Below, piece by piece: positions 53,874 to 61,562 of a stretch of DNA of 64,000 bases; within the stretch, counting starts at the first letter, position 1; each line of letters starts with the position of its first letter. Location of the stretch: assembly GCA_964447205.1 (NCBI GenBank), contig CAYUSB010000039.1, positions 20,376 through 84,375 on the forward strand, in the 5' to 3' direction. The translations under genes were made by a program, and so were the position numbers. The notes under the pieces were generated by a model, which saw only the letters and a list, made by a program, of their open reading frames with translations, was not told the DNA's origin and made no database searches. This DNA is from JAEUKH01 sp964447205 (GTDB lineage: Bacteria; Myxococcota_A; Polyangia; Polyangiales; Ga0077539).

Positions 53874-54989
53874 ATGCGCCGCGCCCTCTATGTCCTCACG
53901 CTCGTCGCCTGTAGCTCCGCCTCAGGCCCGCCCGCCGAGCTTCGTGCGACGGGCACCTCCTGGACCGAGGCCGACCCCCTGTTTCGCCAGAACCCCCGCT
54001 GGCTCGGGGCCGACGCCGCCCTCTCCATCGACCTCGGGGGCGACCGCATCGTGTGGCTCTTCGGCGACACCTTCGTGGCCACCTCCGAGGCCCACGTGCG
54101 CTCCGAGTCTGAGCTCGTGCGCAACACCGTGGCGGTGCAGTCGGGCCGCGACCCTCTCCGCGCGCGCCTCACCTTCGCCTGGGGCACCGACCCCGACACC
54201 TCGCCCGCCTCGTTCTTTCCCGAGCGGGGCGACCGCTGGCACTGGCCCGGCCACGGGGCCGTGATCGACAACCACCTTGTCGTCTTCCTCGGCATCCTGC
54301 GGGCCACCCCCGGGGAGGGCCTCGGCTTCGCCGGAGACGGCTGGCGGATGGCCGTGATCGACGACCCGACCCGCCCCCCGTCCGACTGGCGCCCTCGTTA
54401 CGTCGACCCGCCTCCGCAGCCCGCGGGGGTGACCGGGCTCGTCGTCGGCAGCGCCGTCGTACGCGTGGGCGAGCACCTCGTGGCCCTCGCCATCGGCCCC
54501 GGATCCACCCACCGGGGACACCTCGTCCGCTGGCCCGCACAAGCCCTCGGCCAGGGCGACCTCGCCGGGGCCGAGTGGTGGTCCGACCGCGGCTGGATCA
54601 CCGCCGCTGCCCTCGGTTCCGACACGCCCGCCGTGGTGCTCGACGACGCGGGGGCGGAGTGCTCGATCCACCACGACGTCGCCCGCGGGCGGTGGGTGCA
54701 CATCGCCTCGCGCGGCTTCGGGGCCAGCACCATCGCCCTGCGCACGGCCCCCGCCCTGGAGGGCCCGTGGAGCGCGCCGACGGACGTGTTTACGCCGCCC
54801 GAGTCGCGGGGTCCGCGGCCCTTTGTGTACGCGGCCAAGGCCCACCCCGAGATCACCGCCCCGGACGGTGACCTCGTGGTGACCTACGCCACCAACTCGT
54901 TCACCTTCGGCGACCTGTTTACGCCCGCGGGACGCGACGCCCTCTACTGGCCACGTTTCGTCCGCCTGGGCATCACGTCGGGACCGTGA
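53874..54989 (+). CDS. DUF4185 family secreted lipoprotein
   Basis: 371 residues. Signal MRRALYVLTLVACSSASGPP with a possible lipobox (LVAC). Then WTEADPLFRQNPRWLGADAA, SIDLGGDRIVWLFGDTFVAT, WPGHGAVIDNHLVVFLGI and YAAKAHPEITAPDGDLVVTY, which match DUF4185 propeller domains (LGDTF, K-A-H-P-E). Function unknown; probably an exported glycan-binding or hydrolase-like fold. ATG 53874 best fits the signal. Confidence 0.82.
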   Translation: MRRALYVLTLVACSSASGPPAELRATGTSWTEADPLFRQNPRWLGADAALSIDLGGDRIVWLFGDTFVATSEAHVRSESELVRNTVAVQSGRDPLRARLTFAWGTDPDTSPASFFPERGDRWHWPGHGAVIDNHLVVFLGILRATPGEGLGFAGDGWRMAVIDDPTRPPSDWRPRYVDPPPQPAGVTGLVVGSAVVRVGEHLVALAIGPGSTHRGHLVRWPAQALGQGDLAGAEWWSDRGWITAAALGSDTPAVVLDDAGAECSIHHDVARGRWVHIASRGFGASTIALRTAPALEGPWSAPTDVFTPPESRGPRPFVYAAKAHPEITAPDGDLVVTYATNSFTFGDLFTPAGRDALYWPRFVRLGITSGP

Positions 54990-55009
54990 GGCTGCACCCC
55001 GAGGAGCGC

Positions 55010-55684
55010 TCAGCAGCCCGAGGCGCAGCCAGTGGGCCCCGGGGCGGGGTCGAGCTTGAGCAGGACGCGGCGCAGCCCGCGCGCGGCCACCGGGGGCGAA
55101 CGATGCACGACGCCGTGCCCGCGGTTTCCCGGCCACGCGTCGCCCTTGAGGAGACCTACCCAACCGGGCTCGAGCTGCTGCACCGCCGCCGGATCGAGCA
55201 CCGTCAGCCGCTGCGGCAGGGACGTCCCAGCGCGGTGGAGGGCGGGCTCGGGAACCCACTCCGTGCCCGGACCGTCGTAGGTGGAGAGGAGCCGCACGCC
55301 CACCAGGTCGGCGTGAAACTTCCGGCACATGTCGTGGTCGACGAGACCGAAGGAGGCCACCAGCGCGGGCGCATCGAGCACGCCGGCGAAGTGCCGGGCG
55401 AGGACCTCGAGGTCGGCTTGAAGGGTGTCGCGTTGGGCCCCCGGGGCCAGCCCCGCCACCAGCGCCGACGCATCAGGCCCCTGTCCGTCCAGGGTCGCCT
55501 GAACCCGCCACCCCACGGCCGCGCACGCCTCCGAGGCCCAGCGCCCCAGGGCCGGGTCGACCGCCCGAACCCACACACACAGGTTGACCCCCGGATCGAG
55601 CACCGCCCGGAGCCCCCCCGCGTCGTCGACCACCCGATGCCGCGGCGCCGCCGCCACGTCCCTGTCCCGCGCTACGTCTTCCAT
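55010..55684 (-). CDS. DUF1826 family protein
   Basis: 224 residues. HDMCRKFHADLVGVRLLSTY, then DGPGTEWVPEPALHRAG and LEPGWVGLLKGDAWPGNRG with HGVVHRSPP are the DUF1826 hallmarks (His/Asp/Cys-rich, probably metal-binding). DUF1826 genes are reported in zinc-regulated (Zur) settings in other bacteria. Here the promoter is overlain by a long palindrome (see 55697-55747), fitting metal-dependent repression. Role unknown. ATG 55684 is the only close start and its ribosome site is weak. Confidence 0.85.
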   Translation of the reverse strand: MEDVARDRDVAAAPRHRVVDDAGGLRAVLDPGVNLCVWVRAVDPALGRWASEACAAVGWRVQATLDGQGPDASALVAGLAPGAQRDTLQADLEVLARHFAGVLDAPALVASFGLVDHDMCRKFHADLVGVRLLSTYDGPGTEWVPEPALHRAGTSLPQRLTVLDPAAVQQLEPGWVGLLKGDAWPGNRGHGVVHRSPPVAARGLRRVLLKLDPAPGPTGCASGC

Positions 55685-55696
55685 ACACCGCAAATA

Positions 55697-55747
55697 TCGC
55701 GATCACAATGCTGTTGCAACTATTATACAACAGCATTGCGATCGCGA
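55697..55747. promoter_or_regulatory. Long palindromic operator over the DUF1826 promoter
   Basis: Arms of 20 bp (55697-55716 and 55728-55747) with one mismatch and an 11-base AT-rich centre. On the minus strand it contains TATAAT (55722-55727) and, 16 bases upstream, TTTCGC (55744-55749). The inner part includes GTTGCAAC. Reads as an operator whose bound repressor would block RNA polymerase at -10. Much richer in A/T than its surroundings. Regulator identity is inferred, a Fur-family protein such as Zur being the first guess. Confidence 0.72.
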
Positions 55748-55787
55748 AATTGGCACGGCGTCACCGGGGCGAGCGGGTCCGCAGGGA

Positions 55788-56901
55788 TCAGCCCGTGCGG
55801 GCGATGCGGTGTCCGAGGTGGGCGTCGAGGAAGGGGTCGATCGCGCCGCCGAGGACGGCCCGGGCGTCGGGTTCGGCGTGGCCGGTGAGGTGGTCGCGCA
55901 CGAGGCGGTAGGGGTCGAGGACGTAGCTCCGCAAGGCGTGCCCGAAGGCGATGGCCGTCCGCGGGCCTCCGTGGGTGGCGTCGAAGTCCTGATCGCGGGC
56001 GGCCTGCATCCGGGCCGCGACCCGGGCCGTGAGAAGGCGCCACGCGATGCGCTCGTTGTCAGGCTGGCTGCGCTCGGTCTGAACCTTCACCGCGATGCCC
56101 GTCGGTCGATGCACGAGGCGTACGGCCGTCTCGACCTTGTTGACGTTCTGGCCCCCTTTGCCGCCCGAGCACATGGTCGCGCGGTCGACCTCGCCGGGGG
56201 CGAAGACCACCTCCACGGTGCGGTCGACGTCGGGGGTGGCCCGCACCGCCACGAAGGACGTCTGCCGCTTGCCCTCGCACATCCGCGAGAGGCGATGGAT
56301 GCCCCGCTCGCCCCGCAGGAGCCCGTAGGCCATCGGCCCACGCACCACGAAGAGGGCGCTCTTGAGCCCCCCGTCCTCCCCGTCGGTCTGCCCCAGGAGC
56401 TCGGTCGAGAACCCCCGGCGTTCGGCCCAGCGGAGGTACATCGTGCGCAGCATCACGCACCACTGCATGGCCTCGGCCCCGCCGGCTCCGGAGGCGAGCT
56501 CCACGAGGGCGTCGGCCGGGTCGTCGGGACCGGCGAGGGCGAGGCGCCGCTGGAGGGCCCCGTGCTGGCCCCAAAGGGCCGCGGCCTCGGCCCGCAGGGT
56601 GGCATCGAGGCTCGGGTCTCCTTCGGACCGGGCGAGGGCCTCGAGCTCGATCAGGGCGTCGGTCGCGCCCAGGAGATGGTCAACCTCCTGGACGAGGGCC
56701 GCGGCCGCTTCGCGTTCGGTCCACAGGGCCGAGGCGTCCGGGCGGGTGAAGAAGTCGGGGGTGGAGGCGAGGGCGTCGAGCTCGGCGACGCGCAGGAGGA
56801 GGCGGGGGCGGTCAAAGCCGGTCGTGCGTGCGCAGCACCGCGGCCCGAAGGCACGGGAGCGAGGGGTCGACGACGACAGGCCCGGGAGGATGGCGGTCCA
56901 T
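55788..56901 (-). CDS. prfB: Release factor 2-like protein, programmed +1 frameshift, SPF motif missing
   Basis: 370 residues when joined through a +1 frameshift. Frame 1: MDRHPPGPVVVDPSLPCLRA up to ...RTHDRL then UGA. Frame 2 continues DRPRLLLRVAELDALA. Length equals a normal RF2. It has ELASGAGGAEAMQW, MYLRWAERRGF, the catalytic GGQ in SGGKGGQNVNKVETAV, and QTERSQPDNE. But where RF2 has HRLVR-SPFD-xxGRRHTSF, this reads HRLSRMCEGKRQTSF, with about four residues and the SPF stop-codon-recognition tripeptide absent. Either a specialised rescue/regulatory paralogue or a factor recognising stops differently. ATG 56901. Confidence 0.85.
56811..56817 (-). promoter_or_regulatory. prfB programmed frameshift site CTTTGAC
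   Basis: CTT TGA C, the exact slippery heptamer of bacterial prfB autoregulation, joins two reading frames that are each open on one side and give a contiguous RF2-like protein. The Shine-Dalgarno-like stimulator that usually sits a few bases before CTT is not evident here. Because RF2 normally senses UGA at this site, an SPF-less product could not itself close the loop, so another RF2 would have to. Confidence 0.88.
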
Positions 56902-56949
56902 GAGGTGGGTGATAGCGCACACCGCCGAGGACCGCCAGGGGGCTTGAAT

Positions 56950-57013
56950 GGGCCAACTGGCCCAAGGATACACGTGTATTGCCTTACGATCGCTATAGGC
57001 GTAGCTATCAACC
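56950..57013 (+). promoter_or_regulatory. Stacked palindromes before the three-gene HEPN module
   Basis: GGGCCA-AC-TGGCCC (56950-56963), the perfect 12-bp ATACACGTGTAT (56968-56979), then a near-palindromic GATCGCTATAGGCGTAGCTATC. TTGCCT (56979-56984) and TAGCTA (57002-57007) are 17 bases apart, possible -35/-10 boxes. The putative start would fall at or near the ATG at 57014, and no ribosome site precedes it, so the first gene may be leaderless. Autorepression by a module protein is plausible. Confidence 0.5.
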
Positions 57014-57235
57014 ATGAGCGGGCAAGGAGACAGCCCAACACCAGTTTCGTTCGACGTGCCCGTCGAGCACTGGACGCGGGTAGTGCTCGACGACGATGAG
57101 GGCGTCTGTGTCGAGGTCAAGCCCGCGGTCGTGAGGGTGAGGCGCATGCCCGGACAGGACGAGCAGGGGCGGCCCATCTACGAGGTGACGGCGTTCATCG
57201 CGACTCGGGTCGTCCCGCAAGACAAGGAGGAGTGA
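57014..57235 (+). CDS. Small protein, first of three-gene HEPN module
   Basis: 73 residues: MSGQGDSPTPVSFDVPVEHW, TRVVLDDDEGVCVEVKPAVV, RVRRMPGQDEQGRPIYEVTA, FIATRVVPQDKEE. Predominantly beta strands with alternating charge, no helix-turn-helix evident. Its stop overlaps the next gene's ribosome site. Position first in a module with MNT-like and HEPN-like partners suggests an antitoxin, adaptor or DNA-binding autoregulator, but no family is recognised. Confidence 0.65.
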   Translation: MSGQGDSPTPVSFDVPVEHWTRVVLDDDEGVCVEVKPAVVRVRRMPGQDEQGRPIYEVTAFIATRVVPQDKEE

Positions 57236-57237
57236 CG

Positions 57238-57576
57238 ATGCTTCAGCAGAACCAGTTTGCGCGCGAGGGCGGTCTTGTGACGCTGCGCAGCGGTGACCTT
57301 CCGGGACAGCTCGCCCGAGGAATTCTTGCGGCCTTCGCCGACGACGTGGAGGACGTGCTCTTTCTCGACGCTGACTCGAAGGCGGGGCGGGCGTCGCCCA
57401 AGATGTTCGTTATTGTCAAGCGGGTTGACCTTGACCTGTACGAGGACCTCGCCCGGGTCACGATGCAGATCGGCGACGCGCTCCCCGGGCAGACCCTCAA
57501 CTTCGACTTCGTCTCTGCCGAGGTCCGGGCGATGATCCCGTTCGAGGCGGTGTCGCTCAAGAGCCTCTCGGCGTGA
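57238..57576 (+). CDS. Degenerate nucleotidyltransferase (MNT)-fold-like protein
   Basis: 112 residues. Predicted order is helix, strand VEDVLFLDADS, strand KMFVIVKR, helix LYEDLARVTMQIGDAL, strand LNFDFVSAE, as in MNT proteins. The catalytic GS..G and DxD are absent or altered (LDADSKAGR in place of GSxARG), so it may be a non-catalytic partner. AAGGAGGAG immediately precedes the ATG. The stop overlaps the HEPN-like start (GTGA), so coupling is tight. Assignment rests on pattern reading, not on a search. Confidence 0.55.
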   Translation: MLQQNQFAREGGLVTLRSGDLPGQLARGILAAFADDVEDVLFLDADSKAGRASPKMFVIVKRVDLDLYEDLARVTMQIGDALPGQTLNFDFVSAEVRAMIPFEAVSLKSLSA

Positions 57577-58016
57577 GCCTCGACCGCACCGACGCCATGG
57601 ACACGGTGCGGCGCCACCTCACCGCGTTCGTCGACAACCTGGCGTTTGCGGAGAGGCTCCTCAGCGACGGCGGACCGGTGAGCCTACGCTGGGCGGTCAC
57701 AGCAGCCTTCTACGCGGCCCTGCACATGATCCGCGCTTACTGTGCCGCGAAGAACGTACGAATCAGCACGCACGTCGAGGGCGAGCACTTCTTCAAGGAC
57801 CACCCCGAGGTAGGCCGGGTCAGGACGACCTACAAGGCTCTCAAGGAGCTCTCCGAGAGCGCTCGTTACTTTCACCAGTCCATGCAGGTCCAGCAGGTCG
57901 AGCAGGCTCTGCGGAAGGTTGCCGACGTGGAGAGCCTGGTCATGGGCAAGCTCGCGAAGTACGCGCCCAGCGCGCCGAGCATCCTGGCCGAGCTCCGCGG
58001 CTCGCCGCAGACCTGA
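57573..58016 (+). CDS. HEPN-like protein
   Basis: 147 residues, nearly all helical: LTAFVDNLAFAERLLSDGG, SLRWAVTAAFYAALHMIRAYCAA, HVEGEHFFKDHPEVGRVRTT, YKALKELSESARYFHQSM, QQVEQALRKVADVESLVMGK. The AFYAALHMIRAY helix pair resembles HEPN proteins (YYA..H). A canonical RxxxxH RNase motif is not visible, so RNase activity is doubtful. MNT/HEPN pairs are known toxin-antitoxin or RNA-targeting systems; here a small third gene precedes them. GTG start overlapping the previous stop. Confidence 0.6.
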   Translation: MSLDRTDAMDTVRRHLTAFVDNLAFAERLLSDGGPVSLRWAVTAAFYAALHMIRAYCAAKNVRISTHVEGEHFFKDHPEVGRVRTTYKALKELSESARYFHQSMQVQQVEQALRKVADVESLVMGKLAKYAPSAPSILAELRGSPQT

Positions 58017-58047
58017 CGCCCGGCGCTCTCGCGTCTGCTCGCGCTCC

Positions 58048-58063
58048 GTCACGCGCGGGTGAC
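58048..58063 (+). terminator. Hairpin GTCAC-N6-GTGAC after the HEPN module
   Basis: Five-bp perfect arms around GCGCGG. It follows the HEPN stop by about 32 bases and could terminate the module transcript. A longer version of the same core (TCACAC-GCGCGG-GTGTGA) occurs after the hydrolase gene at 63787. Confidence 0.4.
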
Positions 58064-58117
58064 ACCCTTCTCGGACCCCACGTTTACCTACCGGTATCGC
58101 CTGCGCCTGCCGTGAGG

Positions 58118-58228
58118 GCGATGCGATGCCCGAGGTGGGCGTCGAGGAAGGGGTCGAGCCCGCCGCCGAGGACGGCCCGGGCGTCAGGTTCGGCGTGGCC
58201 GGTGAGGTGGTCGCTCACGAGGCGGTCG
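58118..58228 (-). pseudogene. Second copy of the prfB 3' end (fragment)
   Basis: About 111 bases nearly identical to 55801-55911 (roughly 94 percent by eye, about seven mismatches), the last part of prfB. It translates as DRLVSDHLTGHAEPDARAVL then GGGLDPFLDAHLGHRIAL. The rest of a second prfB is not adjacent. The copies are in the same orientation and enclose prfB and the three-gene module, suggesting a past tandem duplication with loss of one copy's 5' part. Confidence 0.88.
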
Positions 58229-58502
58229 GGGGCGGGGGCCGCTGAGGTGGATGCCGCGCCCGGCATCTCCCCCGATCGCACCGCACCTCCGTGAACGGTT
58301 ACGTCCCGCGAGCGCTGCGTCGACTGCCGGGGCCTCGCGCGGGACGGCGCGGCGTGGGTCACCACCCATCCTGGGTGTTGTGGCAACTCGTGGTGGGTCC
58401 GAAGCTCCAACTGGGCGGGTGTGTCAGGCGCGCAACCGGCTGGCGTGCGGGTTCATGGGCCCTTTGGCGTGAAGGCCGACTCATGGGCCGGACTACCTAA
58501 AC

Positions 58503-58681
58503 AGGGATGCGGGATTCGCATCGGAAACACATGGTTTCCAGGTGAATCTACCGTCATGGCGAGCCCCCACCCCCGGCCCCGCCCCCACAAGTGGTCGTGG
58601 GGGAGGGGCTGGGGATGGGAGCTCGCGTAAAGAAGGTAAAACGATGGCTCTGACGGTAGATCAGGGTTTCTCCGCATCCCT
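58503..58681. repeat. Nested inverted-repeat element with central GC hairpin
   Basis: Outer arms AGGGATGCGG (58503-58512) and CCGCATCCCT (58672-58681); middle arms ATCTACCGTCA (58546-58556) and TGACGGTAGAT (58651-58661); inner GAGCC/GGCTC; and a GC-rich centre (58562-58620) with a nearly complementary pair of C- and G-rich strands. A side hairpin GGAAAC-N5-GTTTCC lies at 58523-58539. Consistent arms over 180 bases suggest either a folded RNA or a palindromic mobile-type element. No coding sequence covers it. Confidence 0.75.
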
Positions 58682-58850
58682 GCCAAACCCCGATCAAGAA
58701 GGAGCGCGCGGTTGATGGCTGTGCAAGAGCCGAGCGTCCGCGATCGGCAGGGTATCACGCCGGAGGCCATCCTCGCGGTCACACGCCCCGGGGCGGCGCG
58801 GACGTGAGGGCGGGGTGAGGCAGCCTCAGGTCTGACGAATCCGCGGCAGG

Positions 58851-59507
58851 TTACATCGAGCACGCTGCCCTGGACTCGGACGAGGCAGCCGGGAGGAGCA
58901 CGGGGTAGAAGTGACCCCGGCCCGAGACGTCCTGGCATGCCGTAACCTGGCGCTGCAGGTTGCATGTGCCCGCGTAGCTCGCCCGGTCACAGGCAGTGCT
59001 CGAATCGCCGCAGAAATAGCGCTGTTCGGTGTCGAAATAGCCCTGGCAGCGGTTGTTGTTCTCGCAGCGGGTCGACCGCGCGGTGCCGTCCGGTTGACAC
59101 AGCACAACACGCGTGCCGCCGCCGTCCTGCAGGGCGCACCCCGGGTCGACCAGCACCGGGTAGTGCGTCGGGGCGGTCGGGAAGAGGGCTTCGCACGCGA
59201 CGTACTTTGTGCCCTCGACGGGTACCGCGAGGCACGACTCGGCGTACGTGGCCGGGTCACAGGGCGAGGTCGAGTGTACGCAGCGGGCGTCGCCGCCGGA
59301 TCGCTCCAAGCACCCGCCTGTGCACGGGGTCCGGACGATCGTACCGGTGTGCCCGGGCGCGCGCCGACACTGCACCACCGCGTTGCCGTCACACGTCGGC
59401 GGGCCTTCGATGCAGGTGGCGCCGTCGCCAGAGCAACCAGCGGCGAGGGCGGCGATCGCAAGGAGCGCGGCTGGGAGCAGCGTGCGAGGCGAACAGGATG
59501 TTTTCAT
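58851..59507 (-). CDS. Cys-rich lipoprotein
   Basis: 218 residues. Signal MKTSCSPRTLLPAALLAIAA then LAAGCSGDG (lipobox AAGC). The body has about 18 Cys, arranged in repeated segments such as CIEGPPTCDGNAVVQCRRAP, CTGGCLERSGGDARC, CDPATYAESCLAVP, CQPDGTARSTRCENNNRCQG and CDRASYAGTCNLQRQVTACQ. Disulfide-rich secreted protein; no family recognised. ATG 59507. Its promoter may be at 59597-59624. Confidence 0.82.
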   Translation of the reverse strand: MKTSCSPRTLLPAALLAIAALAAGCSGDGATCIEGPPTCDGNAVVQCRRAPGHTGTIVRTPCTGGCLERSGGDARCVHSTSPCDPATYAESCLAVPVEGTKYVACEALFPTAPTHYPVLVDPGCALQDGGGTRVVLCQPDGTARSTRCENNNRCQGYFDTEQRYFCGDSSTACDRASYAGTCNLQRQVTACQDVSGRGHFYPVLLPAASSESRAACSM

Positions 59508-59596
59508 CTCAGAAGGGGAATCAATCCTCCAACGGGTCCCATGTCAAGCACCCGCCCGAGGCGCTCCAGCTTTGCCGCAGAATCTACATATTATCC

Positions 59597-59624
59597 ATTA
59601 TACTCGGTAACATGCCGCTCACAA
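59597..59624 (-). promoter_or_regulatory. Possible promoter for the Cys-rich lipoprotein
   Basis: Minus-strand TATAAT (59597-59602) with TTGTGA 16 bases upstream (59619-59624), a near-consensus sigma-70 pair in an AT-rich patch. It lies about 90 bases before the start codon. Sequence match only. Confidence 0.5.
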
Positions 59625-59637
59625 ATGGTGCTTCGCG

Positions 59638-59826
59638 GTGCATCGGCCGCCCACGCAGAGCTCGCTGGCGAAGCAACAGGCGGCGGAGTCGGGGTACGAC
59701 CACCAGTTCGCGTTGGGTCTCGACCTCGTGCTCGATGGCTTGGAGACGAGACGCTTGCAGGAGCAGCGCGCGTCCCCGTCACCGGCGCGTCGTGCGGGAG
59801 GCCGTCGCCCACGCGCCCCGGGCTGA
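59638..59826 (+). pseudogene. C-terminal remnant of a TetR-like regulator
   Basis: A short frame contains ESGYDHQFALGLDLVLDGLETR, which resembles the C-terminal helix of many TetR/AcrR proteins (FxxGLDxLLDGLE). No helix-turn-helix or N-terminal half is found upstream. It is a fragment, not a functional gene. Confidence 0.4.
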
Positions 59827-59924
59827 GCGGCCGTCCGATGCGGGAGGCCCCGCGTCGTGCCCGGGGAGTCTTCGTGCGCAGCCGCGCGACGAAGCGAGCA
59901 CGGCGACCGCGCGCGTCGGGGGCC

Positions 59925-61562
59925 CTACAGCGTGTCGTAGATGCCCGACCAGAAGTCGCAGCGGGCGTCGGGGTTGGCCGGCTCCACGGCGATGGTCATG
60001 GCGAGGCGGAGGCGGCTGTCCGCCGTCGGGGTCCACAGGGGCCACGCGGTCGCGCCGCCGGGGTCGCCGGTCGCCGCGAAGCGCGTCCAGTAGCTTCGCA
60101 TCGCGACACCGAGCGCCGGCGCCGACGACTCGTCGCCGAGCGCGCCCCCCCTCGTCCCCCACACGAAGGCCAGCTCGGCGGCGTGAAACACCCCGAGGCC
60201 CGGAAGCAGCACGCGCCCGGGCTCCTGGTCGAAGCGGTAGAGCCGGACGGGGTGCCCGGCCGCCTGCTGCGCGCGGGCGAGGTAGCGCGCCGAGCACGCG
60301 AAGATGCCATCGGTGGTCACGGCCATGAGCGCGTCGTTGGGCGTGCGGTACCGCGCCAACGGGTAGCGCTCGGCGATCGTCACCGCCTGCGCCGGGGTGA
60401 TGCCGAGGGTGTTGGACGCGCGCTCCAGGGCCGCGCGATACTGCGCCTCGGTGGTGACCGGCGTGCCAATGAGGGCCCCGTGGAAGATCGTCGCCTCGTC
60501 GGTGTTGGTCCCGAGGATCATGGGCACCGGCGCCCCGCGCCCCGCGCGCAGCACGGCGAGGGGCTGCTCGGGGAAGGTCACCCCGTCGGCGGTGGGCAGG
60601 TAGACGAAGCCCCGCTCCTGGTAGAAGATCCCGCCCGGTTCACCCGTGCTGGTCACCGCGGCCTGAAGGCGGAAGGGGTCGGCCGCGCGGAGGCAGGCCG
60701 CGACGTCCCCCGTGGTGCACCCCAGGCTCTGCGCAGCGAGCTGCCCGATGGCGTAGGCGCGCTCGCGTGACGGCAACCGCGGGGCCGGGCCGCTCTGCAC
60801 GATGGCCCGGGCGAAGCGCCCGCGGGAGGCGGGGGCGGCGACGTGGAGGGCCACCGAGGTGCCGCCGGCCGACTCGCCGAAGAGGGTGACCTTCGCCGGG
60901 TCGCCGCCGAAGCGCGCGGCGTTCATCTGCACCCAGGCGAGGGCGGCCTGCTGGTCCTGGAAGCCCCAGTTGCCGGTGGCCTCCGTCGGGCCGCCGAGGG
61001 CGGGGTGAGCGAGAAAGCCGAGCGCCCCCAGGCGGTAGTTGAGGGTCACGATCACCGCGTCGCCCTCGGTCGCGAGGCGCGTCGTGTCGTACTCCGCGCC
61101 GTTGCCGACGACGAAGCCGCCGCCGTGGATCCACACCATCACGGCGCGCGACCCGGTGAGGCCCGGCGTGGTGACATTGACGTGGAGGCAGTCCTCCACG
61201 CCGCTCGGTCCGCTGAGCCCGATCAGGCTCGCCCCCTGCGCGCAGGACGAGGGCGCGACAGTGGCGTCACGCGGGGGGGTCCAGGGGGCGGCGGGGCTCG
61301 GCGGACGAAATCGCAGGGGGCCCACCGGCGGCGCGGCGTAGGGGATACGTCGAAAGAGGTGAACCCCGTTCTGGGTGACGCCCACCACGGGGCCACCGGT
61401 GGTCATCACCGTCACGCGCGGGAGCGCCGCGTCGGCGGCGTCGGCGGGCGCGGCGTCGGCGGGCGCATCGGCCGGCGCGGCGTCGGCGGGCGCATCGCTG
61501 CTCCCGCAGCCGACGAGGAGCGACGCGGCGATCAACGACAGCGACAGGGCGATCGGCTTCAT
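59925..61562 (-). CDS. Carboxylesterase type B lipoprotein
   Basis: 545 residues. Signal MKPIALSLSLIAASLLVGCG (lipobox LVGC), then an Asp/Ala/Pro linker. Carboxylesterase fold: RRIPYAAPPVGPLRF, VMVWIHGGGFVVGNG (oxyanion hole), TLFGESAGGTSVAL (nucleophile Ser), TNTDEATIF (acid) and LGVFHAAELAFVWGT (His). Complete catalytic triad. Probably an exported esterase. ATG 61562. Divergent from the alpha/beta-hydrolase lipoprotein, whose linker is of the same type. Confidence 0.94.
   Translation of the reverse strand: MKPIALSLSLIAASLLVGCGSSDAPADAAPADAPADAAPADAADAALPRVTVMTTGGPVVGVTQNGVHLFRRIPYAAPPVGPLRFRPPSPAAPWTPPRDATVAPSSCAQGASLIGLSGPSGVEDCLHVNVTTPGLTGSRAVMVWIHGGGFVVGNGAEYDTTRLATEGDAVIVTLNYRLGALGFLAHPALGGPTEATGNWGFQDQQAALAWVQMNAARFGGDPAKVTLFGESAGGTSVALHVAAPASRGRFARAIVQSGPAPRLPSRERAYAIGQLAAQSLGCTTGDVAACLRAADPFRLQAAVTSTGEPGGIFYQERGFVYLPTADGVTFPEQPLAVLRAGRGAPVPMILGTNTDEATIFHGALIGTPVTTEAQYRAALERASNTLGITPAQAVTIAERYPLARYRTPNDALMAVTTDGIFACSARYLARAQQAAGHPVRLYRFDQEPGRVLLPGLGVFHAAELAFVWGTRGGALGDESSAPALGVAMRSYWTRFAATGDPGGATAWPLWTPTADSRLRLAMTIAVEPANPDARCDFWSGIYDTL

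Noticed and set aside
55801..58228. Integrative-element attachment sites at the prfB 3' end
   Set aside because: In site-specific integration the displaced 3' fragment lies downstream of the gene. Here it lies upstream of prfB's start, and no integrase gene is present between the copies.
58112..58294. Short plus-strand frame over the prfB fragment
   Set aside because: It is the antisense of the duplicated prfB end and has the same composition as the antisense frame over the intact gene.
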